From contig NZ_CP118969.1 in the NCBI RefSeq assembly GCF_029023865.1, positions 248,001 through 312,000 of the forward strand: a stretch of DNA of 64,000 nt. Direction: 5' to 3'. Below, one piece after another: positions 59,040-64,000 of this stretch; positions within the stretch are counted from its first letter, which is position 1, and each line of letters starts with the position of its first letter. The notes beneath the pieces were generated by a model. The model had not been told where the DNA came from and did not search any database. It saw nothing but the letters and a program-made list of their open reading frames with translations. The translations under genes and the position numbers were made by a program. The DNA is from Lactococcus lactis. Its GTDB lineage: Bacteria > Bacillota > Bacilli > Lactobacillales > Streptococcaceae.

Positions 59040-59867
59040 TTAATGCTCGGTCTCAAGAGAGTTGAAAAGTTTAAAGACTTCGCTATAAGAATTTAAAAGA
59101 GAAGAGGCCTCATGATTCTCAGGATTTATTTTCAACTCATATAATGCTTTCAAATAGACCGTAGTTACTTTTTCGTAAAAAAATAAATCACTCTTAGTAT
59201 GTGACTCAAGATATGTAAAAAGCAAGGGGAGAGAATCTAAAAAATTATTTTCTATAAATATGGGAATGAGGCGAAGAATTATCTTAAGAATTTTAGGACT
59301 GATAAAGTCTAAATATTCATCTTCAGCGGATATAATTTTTTGAATTAATTGCTCTTGTGTTTTATTATCAAGGAGAGAAAGACAAGAGCTATACAGATAA
59401 AGTTCATAGGCACAGAATTTATTAATTGAAAGCAGATATTCTTTTAGATAGAGAGTATCTTTTTTATTTACTTGAATATTAGGGTCAATCAGATGAAGTT
59501 GGGATTTGATTTGGATAATATTGAGTTTGTGACATTTTATACTGGGGTGAAGCGTAAGCAAGTCGGTCTCTATTTTAAGGAGCTGATGAAGTTTTTCTTT
59601 ATCTTCAATTTCAAATTTTTGACAAAAGTCATAATTAAAAAGAGGGCCTTTAGATAAGTTAGAAAAATAGGCTTCATGATAAAATTCCTCAAGACTGACA
59701 TTGATTGCCTTAAGACTACTAAGAAACTTTGTAAGCGTCATGTCCGTTTTCCCTCTTTCAAATTTGGAAATTTGAGCATAAGAAATATCTTCGCTAGCCA
59801 CTTCTTTAATTTCCATATTTTTAAATTTTCTCAGCCTTCTAAAGGTTCTTCCTAAGTTAGTATCCAT
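59040..59867 (-). CDS. Rgg/MutR family transcriptional regulator
   Basis: A 275-residue regulator. The N-terminal XRE helix-turn-helix is MDTNLGRTFRRLRKFKNMEIKEVASEDISYAQISKFERGKTDMTLTKFLSSL; the remaining about 215 residues are helical repeats like the peptide-binding domain of Rgg proteins (LSINKFCAYELYLYSSCLSLL). GGAGAAAGTT fixes the start at MDTNLG. Rgg proteins sense short hydrophobic peptides imported by the oligopeptide permease. It is divergent from the tiny ORF/FecR-like/ABC cluster, the classical layout of a regulator and its target. Codon use is more AT-rich than neighbours. Confidence 0.85.
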   Translation of the reverse strand: MDTNLGRTFRRLRKFKNMEIKEVASEDISYAQISKFERGKTDMTLTKFLSSLKAINVSLEEFYHEAYFSNLSKGPLFNYDFCQKFEIEDKEKLHQLLKIETDLLTLHPSIKCHKLNIIQIKSQLHLIDPNIQVNKKDTLYLKEYLLSINKFCAYELYLYSSCLSLLDNKTQEQLIQKIISAEDEYLDFISPKILKIILRLIPIFIENNFLDSLPLLFTYLESHTKSDLFFYEKVTTVYLKALYELKINPENHEASSLLNSYSEVFKLFNSLETEH

Positions 59868-59915
59868 AACTTTCTCCATATGTTCATATATGATTATTTT
59901 TGTTTATTTAAAGCG

Positions 59916-59974
59916 TTGACTTTAATGTTAATAATATTATATAATAATTTCATAATTTTCAGTTAATTAAAGTC
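59916..59974 (+). promoter_or_regulatory. Promoter, inverted repeat and CodY-like box of the Rgg-linked operon
   Basis: TTGACT-N18-TATAAT (59916-59945). GACTTTAAT (59918-59926) and ATTAAAGTC (59966-59974) are perfect 9-bp inverted arms around the -10 and start site. AATTTTCAGTTAATT (59954-59968) matches the CodY consensus at 13 of 15 positions just after the start site. Rgg and CodY control are inferred. Confidence 0.6.
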
Positions 59975-60008
59975 TTTTGATTTTATATATTGAAAGAAGG
60001 TGGGTCCA

Positions 60009-60029
60009 ATGCAATGCTTAAGATTATAG
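60009..60029 (+). CDS. Possible mini-peptide ORF (MQCLRL)
   Basis: ATG with a good ribosome binding site (AAGGTGG, spacing about 5) followed by six codons and TAG, in the leader of the FecR-like gene. An overlapping frame gives MLKIIV (ATG 60014), which extends to the 14-residue KEGGSNAMLKIIV-type peptide if a TTG at 59990 were used. Either could be a leader peptide, an Rgg pheromone or an exported peptide; none is proven. The strong Shine-Dalgarno is the only direct evidence. Confidence 0.35.
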   Translation: MQCLRL

Positions 60030-60065
60030 TATAACCGAAAAAATAAAAGTATGGAGGAAAAATAG

Positions 60066-60716
60066 ATGAATTATATAGATGGAAAAGCTATTGGTAGCCA
60101 TGAAGTATATTTAAATAAACTTGGGAGTGCTACACTTAATGCTACTTATAGAGTCACTTATGTTAGCCAAAGTTCAAATTCTGCAACAGTTATGGTAAAT
60201 GGAGAATTATTAGACTTGAAAGTTGGGACAATTATTTATGAGGGGCAACTTATCAGTACGAATTCTTCGCACGTGGAAATCATCAGTAGCATGAATCAAT
60301 TATATAGATTAGGAACAGAAAGTGAATTTTGTATCGAAAATACGGCTGAGGGTATGTTGCCAGTAGTTTTTGGAAAGGTTTATCGTAAATTTTTACGTGG
60401 AATTCCAGAATTTATTTCAGGTGGAAAATATCGTACAAGTTGTTGGAATGGTATGGAAGAAACAGCTATCTTAAATTTGGACGGAACCAAAGATGAGTAT
60501 TATAGTTTTGAAAATGCTGTAAATATTTATGAGTATGATGAAGCAGGGCGACAATTTCAAATTGCTCATATGGAGCCATTTACTAAAATGATTCTTTCAT
60601 TTGATGAGAGTAGTAAAATGAGACAAAGATATAAAGTTTCTAGTGTTTTGGAAATGACTAATAGGGAGATAGATTGGATTTACAATGTCTTTGTGAAGCC
60701 TATTAACTGGAGATGA
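60066..60716 (+). CDS. FecR-like domain protein of unknown function
   Basis: A 216-residue protein with no signal peptide and no membrane segment. Residues about 45-95 (VMVNGELLDLKVGTIIYEGQLISTNSSHVEIISSMNQLYRLGTESEFCIE) follow the FecR beta-domain pattern of gain-of-threshold, T-S-S-x-V-E-I and R-L-G-x-x-S-E. The remainder (GKVYRKFLRGIPEFISGGKYRTSCWNG and C-terminal YEYDEAGRQFQIAHMEPFTKMILSFDESS) is unfamiliar. GGAGG start. It overlaps no other gene and is followed one base later by an ABC exporter, so both probably act in one pathway: maturation, chaperoning or immunity are guesses. Confidence 0.6.
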   Translation: MNYIDGKAIGSHEVYLNKLGSATLNATYRVTYVSQSSNSATVMVNGELLDLKVGTIIYEGQLISTNSSHVEIISSMNQLYRLGTESEFCIENTAEGMLPVVFGKVYRKFLRGIPEFISGGKYRTSCWNGMEETAILNLDGTKDEYYSFENAVNIYEYDEAGRQFQIAHMEPFTKMILSFDESSKMRQRYKVSSVLEMTNREIDWIYNVFVKPINWR

Positions 60717-60717
60717 T

Positions 60718-62430
60718 ATGAGAAAATTTAAATCGTATTTTTTGTTGCTTTTTGAGGGATTGAAAACTTTTTCTAAAGCGAGTAGGTGGGGGACTTTTGT
60801 GCTTGTTATTTTGGTTCCGATTGAAGCACTTGTTCCGACAGGGATTATTTTTTCTATTCAAAAAGTAACAACCGAACTGGCTAAAGGTTCGGTTTTTTCG
60901 ATGAGTTGGGGAATTTTTTGGGCAGTTTTGCTTTTGATCTCAAATATTATTCCGCCAGCGACAACGGCTATTTCAGGTTATTTGACGGACGTCTTGATTG
61001 CAAACATTAATCAAAAATTAATAGATAAAGCAAGTGAAATCAAGTCATTGGAAGTTTTTGAAAATGATGAATTCTATAATGATGTGGAAACAGTTAGGAG
61101 TGAACTTTCTTGGCGACCAGTAAATTTAATTGTTTTCACGCTTTCCAATGTTCGTTATATTATTTCTTTACTTTCTTTGCTTGTTTTACTTTTTAACTAT
61201 ACTTGGTGGTTACCTTTAGCAATCGTGATTGTTTTAGTACCTCAAAGTTTAATTCATTATCGAATTCAACAGGAGGCTTTTGAAACTTTGGTAACAAGGC
61301 GACCAGAAGCACGTAAGATGAATTATCTACTAGAAATTGCCTTAAATCGTGATTATGCTAAAGAGAGTCGTCTTTTCAATGTTTTTGATTTTTTGAAGAA
61401 ACGGTATTGGAAACTCTTTTACACGGTACATAAGGAAGAAAATCGGATACGCATGCGACAATTTGGAATTGCTTTGATTTTTATTATTATAAGTTCACTT
61501 GTATCAATGTTCGCTTTTATTTATCTTGTATTTCAAGTTCGTTCAGGTAAATTATCTCTTGGAATTGTCGTAGGTTTTGCTTCAAGTTTGGTTGCAGCAA
61601 TTTCGGCCTCGAATGGCCTAGTAGAGGAATCTGACCTGCTTTATGATACTTTGATGTGGTTGGAGAAATATCTTAAATTGATGAGAAAGTCATTCACTGA
61701 ATCCGGCTATAAAAGTATTACTGAAATCAATCAAATTAGTTTAGATAATGTATCCTTTGCCTATCCAAAAGAAAATCAAAAAGTTCTTAAAAGTATTTCT
61801 CTTGGGATTAAAAAGGGGGAAAAAATCGCTATTGTAGGTCAGAATGGTTCCGGGAAATCAACCTTATTGAAATTATTAGCTGATTTATTTACTCCGACAA
61901 GTGGTCAGATTTTAATTAATAATGAAGATTTAAGAGAAATAAAGCATGAAGACTACTGGGCAAAAATTTCTCCTGTATTTCAGGATTTTTCAAGATTTAA
62001 ATTTTCTGTCGGAGATTCTATTAGTTTTGAAGAGAAAACAGGAGTTGATGAAGCTTTACAATTTTCAGGATTGCCTGATTTGAATTCAGAACTTCAATTG
62101 GGCAAGGAGTTTGGTGGAACTGATTTGTCAGGAGGACAATGGCAGAAGTTAGCAATTGCTAGAGCTTTTTATAAAAATAATGTGGAACTGTATCTTTTTG
62201 ATGAGGCTAATAGTGCACTTGATGTGCACAGTGAAAAACAACTCTATCAAAAATTGATGGAGCTGTCTGCTGGAGCAACAGTAATTTGGATTACTCATCG
62301 AATGACTTCAGTCAAATTATCTGATAAAGTTATCTACTTAGATAAAGGCAAGGTATTAGGGTTTGATTCTCATGAAAATCTGTTAAAAAATGAAAACTAT
62401 GCGTCTTTGTATCGAGAACAATTTGAATAA
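60718..62430 (+). CDS. ABC exporter (membrane-ATPase fusion) of the Rgg-linked operon
   Basis: A 570-residue exporter half with about six membrane segments, no N-terminal C39 peptidase domain, then an ATPase domain: Walker [19 protein letters not shown] (about 377-385), signature DLSGGQWQKLAIARAF, Walker B YLFDEANSALD with an Asn after Glu-Ala, and H-loop WITHRMT. The membrane part resembles lanthipeptide/peptide exporters of the NisT type more than LmrC. It is intact in both catalytic motifs, so it may work as a homodimer. The cargo may be the small peptide of the same operon (inference). Confidence 0.82.
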   Translation: MRKFKSYFLLLFEGLKTFSKASRWGTFVLVILVPIEALVPTGIIFSIQKVTTELAKGSVFSMSWGIFWAVLLLISNIIPPATTAISGYLTDVLIANINQKLIDKASEIKSLEVFENDEFYNDVETVRSELSWRPVNLIVFTLSNVRYIISLLSLLVLLFNYTWWLPLAIVIVLVPQSLIHYRIQQEAFETLVTRRPEARKMNYLLEIALNRDYAKESRLFNVFDFLKKRYWKLFYTVHKEENRIRMRQFGIALIFIIISSLVSMFAFIYLVFQVRSGKLSLGIVVGFASSLVAAISASNGLVEESDLLYDTLMWLEKYLKLMRKSFTESGYKSITEINQISLDNVSFAYPKENQKVLKSISLGIKKGEKIAIVGQNGSGKSTLLKLLADLFTPTSGQILINNEDLREIKHEDYWAKISPVFQDFSRFKFSVGDSISFEEKTGVDEALQFSGLPDLNSELQLGKEFGGTDLSGGQWQKLAIARAFYKNNVELYLFDEANSALDVHSEKQLYQKLMELSAGATVIWITHRMTSVKLSDKVIYLDKGKVLGFDSHENLLKNENYASLYREQFE

Positions 62431-62464
62431 AAAAACTGCTCATTACAATCGGACAGTTTTTTAA
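62428..62464. terminator. Bidirectional terminator (ABC exporter / DUF3397)
   Basis: AAAAAACTG and CAGTTTTTT pair around a 15-nt loop. Confidence 0.8.
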
Positions 62465-62817
62465 TGGGTAAATGTTATCACAATAAGGATAAGATAAATA
62501 ATCAAAGTAATAAAGAAGGTCAAGCGCCACCAGAGTTTTAAAAAGCGACGATAGGTAAATTGTTTATAATAAAGCAAATCAAGCAACAACAAAACAAGCG
62601 CTAAGCCAGAAATGATTAGCAGGTAGTATGGAATGATGCTGATACTTGTAACATTTTTAGAAAAAATTTGCATCCCTAAGATGAGAAATATTGTAAAAAC
62701 ATCTGGAATTTTTAGTTTGCGATTGGTTAAGTGACGAAGTCTAAAAAACTTGAAAATGAAAACCAATGCAATAAAGACAATAAGGGGATAAAGCGCCATA
62801 AGTACTTTTATAAACAT
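62461..62817 (-). CDS. DUF3397 family membrane protein
   Basis: A 118-residue membrane protein with four hydrophobic segments, MFIKVLMALYPLIVFIALVF ... LIIYLILIVITFTH, and a central LKIPDVFTIFLILGMQIFSKNVT typical of DUF3397, found in streptococci and lactococci. Function unknown. The ATG is 6 nt after TACAAT with a TTTACA 17 bp upstream, without Shine-Dalgarno, so probably leaderless; this promoter lies inside the end of bioY. Confidence 0.75.
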   Translation of the reverse strand: MFIKVLMALYPLIVFIALVFIFKFFRLRHLTNRKLKIPDVFTIFLILGMQIFSKNVTSISIIPYYLLIISGLALVLLLLDLLYYKQFTYRRFLKLWWRLTFFITLIIYLILIVITFTH

Positions 62818-62823
62818 AGACTA

Positions 62824-62852
62824 ATTGTATCGGTTTTGCCTTAGTTTGTAAA
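62824..62852 (-). promoter_or_regulatory. Promoter of the DUF3397 gene inside bioY end
   Basis: On the minus strand TTTACA-N17-TACAAT-N6-ATG. No ribosome binding site in between. Confidence 0.65.
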
Positions 62853-63389
62853 GTATTTATTTGTGTGAGAAAGTGCACGAATAAGTGCTAAGCCAAAGAT
62901 AGTAACAAGGACAGCTTTAATAATTTCAACAATGACAAATGGTGTGAATCCAAGCTTTAAGGCCAATGACCAGTCGACATTGGTAAAAAATTTGAGCCAC
63001 AATGTTCCGATAACTAACATAAGCAGGTGTCCTACAATATTTATGATAAAAGCAGGGATGGTCTTATAATTAATTTGATGAAGGCCAAAAGAAATAAGGG
63101 TTCCCATTATTAAAAAGGCAATTAGAAAACCACCTGTTGGACCAAAAAGAACCGCAATTCCTGATGTCCCTCCAGTGAATACGGGAATTCCAATAAATCC
63201 TAGCAGGAGATAGAGTAAGATGGCAAAAAAAGTTTCACGCGCTTTTAGTACTGTGGCAACAAGTCCTACGGCAAGTGTTTGTAAGGTGACGGGCACAATA
63301 CCAATTGGGATAGACAGAGGAGAGAGAACTGCAATAATTGCTGCACCAAGAGCAATTAGGGTTAAAGAATATAATTTTGTATTTTGCAT
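62841..63389 (-). CDS. bioY: Biotin ECF transporter S component BioY
   Basis: A 182-residue membrane protein with six hydrophobic segments. ALGAAIIAVLSPLSIPIGIVPVTLQTLAVGLVA, the biotin-binding GIPVFTGGTSGIAVLFGPTGGFLIAF, and the end GFTPFVIVEIIKAVLVT are typical BioY. It should dock on the EcfA1-EcfA2-EcfT core encoded at 20-23 kb. AAAGGA before the ATG. The DUF3397 promoter lies in its last codons. Confidence 0.93.
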   Translation of the reverse strand: MQNTKLYSLTLIALGAAIIAVLSPLSIPIGIVPVTLQTLAVGLVATVLKARETFFAILLYLLLGFIGIPVFTGGTSGIAVLFGPTGGFLIAFLIMGTLISFGLHQINYKTIPAFIINIVGHLLMLVIGTLWLKFFTNVDWSLALKLGFTPFVIVEIIKAVLVTIFGLALIRALSHTNKYFTN

Positions 63390-63468
63390 TAAGAATCCTT
63401 TGTTTTATGTATAAAATAAAATATACTAAAAAAGAAGAATTTTTGCAAACTCTTGCTCTAATAAACAA

Positions 63469-63501
63469 AAAATTACTGACAGAAATTCTGTCAGTAATTT
63501 T
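63469..63501. terminator. Near-perfect palindrome / octamer-pair terminator
   Basis: AAAATTACTGACAGAA, one A, and the exact reverse complement; 16-bp stem with single-base centre. It terminates ybaK on the minus strand, of which it covers the last two bases, and flanks bioY's upstream region. Confidence 0.85.
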
Positions 63502-63976
63502 ATTCTCTAATTTCGACAAATTGAGCATGAACAAAGTCAGCGAGAACTTTAGGAGCGATTTTTATGCTACGCCCAACTTCGCCAGCTGAACAAACGATAA
63601 AGTCGTGCTCTAAGGCAATAGAATCAATAAAAATTGGGAATTTTTTATTTTGCCAAATCCCTACAGGATTATTTGCACCGTGAATATAACCTGTCGTTTT
63701 TTGCAAGTCTTTTTGAGGAATCATGCTTACTTTTTTATTGCCCGAAACTTTGGCCAATTTTTTTTCTGATAAATGCTCTGTCAGTGGAAGAATACCAATG
63801 ACAGGACCAGTTTTATCGCCGATTAGTGCTAGGGTTTTATAAATATCACTGCGACTGATATCCACAGGGAGGCTATTACTTTCTAAAGCGTTAATTGCAA
63901 GTCCAGTATGCTCAATTTTTGCCTTATCAAGAATTTGTTCTACAAGTGTTTTCTTTAATTTTTGCTTTTTAGACAT
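63500..63976 (-). CDS. ybaK: Cys-tRNA(Pro)/(Cys) deacylase YbaK/EbsC
   Basis: A 158-residue trans-editing deacylase that clears mischarged Cys-tRNA(Pro). HTGLAINALESNSLPVDISRSDIYKTLALIGDKTGPVIGILPLTEHLSEKKLAKVSGNKKVSMI with the K and S-G-N-K-K site, and TTGYIHGANNPVGIWQNKKFPIFIDS with the G-x-x-P motif, are typical. The ATG is 6 nt after TATAAT without Shine-Dalgarno; likely leaderless. Confidence 0.92.
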   Translation of the reverse strand: MSKKQKLKKTLVEQILDKAKIEHTGLAINALESNSLPVDISRSDIYKTLALIGDKTGPVIGILPLTEHLSEKKLAKVSGNKKVSMIPQKDLQKTTGYIHGANNPVGIWQNKKFPIFIDSIALEHDFIVCSAGEVGRSIKIAPKVLADFVHAQFVEIRE

Positions 63977-63982
63977 AGCTTT

Positions 63983-63988
63983 ATTATA
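63983..63988 (-). promoter_or_regulatory. -10 of the ybaK promoter (leaderless arrangement)
   Basis: On the minus strand TATAATAAAGCTATG. The -35 lies beyond the right edge of the window. Confidence 0.6.
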
Positions 63989-64000
63989 GAAGAATTTATG

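Noticed and set aside
1-64000. CRISPR array, insertion sequence or prophage
   Set aside because: No regularly spaced direct repeats with unique spacers, no transposase or integrase-like proteins, and no phage structural genes were found; the DUF1398 name containing phage is only a legacy label.

Overview
The window is low-GC Gram-positive DNA that reads as a Lactococcus lactis chromosome, probably close to subsp. lactis. The best species markers are LmrR with both drug-stacking tryptophans (W67, W96) directly upstream of LmrC/LmrD, the three-LysM autolysin AcmA, the 846-residue aminopeptidase PepN, and the PC4-like protein YdbC beside lmrD and murA. It is mostly ordinary core genome: I see no insertion sequence, prophage or CRISPR array.

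Layout. 1-9.2 kb: the 3' end of fbp, tRNA-Leu, an HI0933-type flavoprotein, nnrD, a DUF1398 gene, a heterodimeric ABC exporter, a DUF697 membrane protein and a Gfo/Idh/MocA oxidoreductase. 9.2-14.5 kb: luxS, a GyrI-like protein, an aldo/keto reductase, a cysteine hydrolase, a nucleotidyltransferase-like gene pair and acmA. 14.5-20 kb: NrdR-controlled nrdDG, a DUF2325-like gene, and a second enolase behind a fluoride riboswitch. 20-27 kb: the ECF vitamin-transporter core ecfA1-ecfA2-ecfT, a glyoxalase/thioredoxin fusion, dapH and dapL, and a peptidoglycan-deacetylase-like protein. 27-36 kb: tRNA-Arg, tRNA-Pro and a tRNA-Pro fragment, rpsD, tex, sprT, a DnaA-box cluster, add, a lipoprotein, rnjA and rpoY. 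36-46 kb: the t6A operon tsaB-rimI-rimI-tsaD, two unknown genes and a phn phosphonate-type transporter whose binding protein carries an in-frame stop. 46-59 kb: tpx, pepN, an MFS pump with a long leader, a cation diffusion facilitator with a MarR regulator, lmrR-lmrCD, murA and ydbC. 59-62.4 kb: a self-contained locus with an Rgg-type regulator, a tiny putative peptide ORF, a FecR-like protein and an ABC exporter. 62.4-64 kb: a DUF3397 gene, bioY (an S component for the ECF core) and ybaK.

Signals that ordinary gene annotation does not explain: (i) the octamer ACTGACAG/CTGTCAGT occurs about 40 times, often as head-to-head pairs forming terminators and also inside protein linkers; (ii) six genes have a -10 hexamer only 6-7 nt before the start codon and no Shine-Dalgarno, so they look leaderless; (iii) luxS and rpoY have their Shine-Dalgarno separated from the start by a hairpin that restores normal spacing when folded; (iv) three copies of a hairpin with compensatory stem changes and a conserved loop; (v) a roughly 72-bp hairpin element found between genes and also in frame inside an ABC transporter linker; (vi) the Rgg/FecR-like/ABC locus, with a CodY-like box and an inverted repeat at its promoter, which is the best candidate for an undescribed signalling or peptide-export system. 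All similarity statements come from recognition of motifs, not from a database search.
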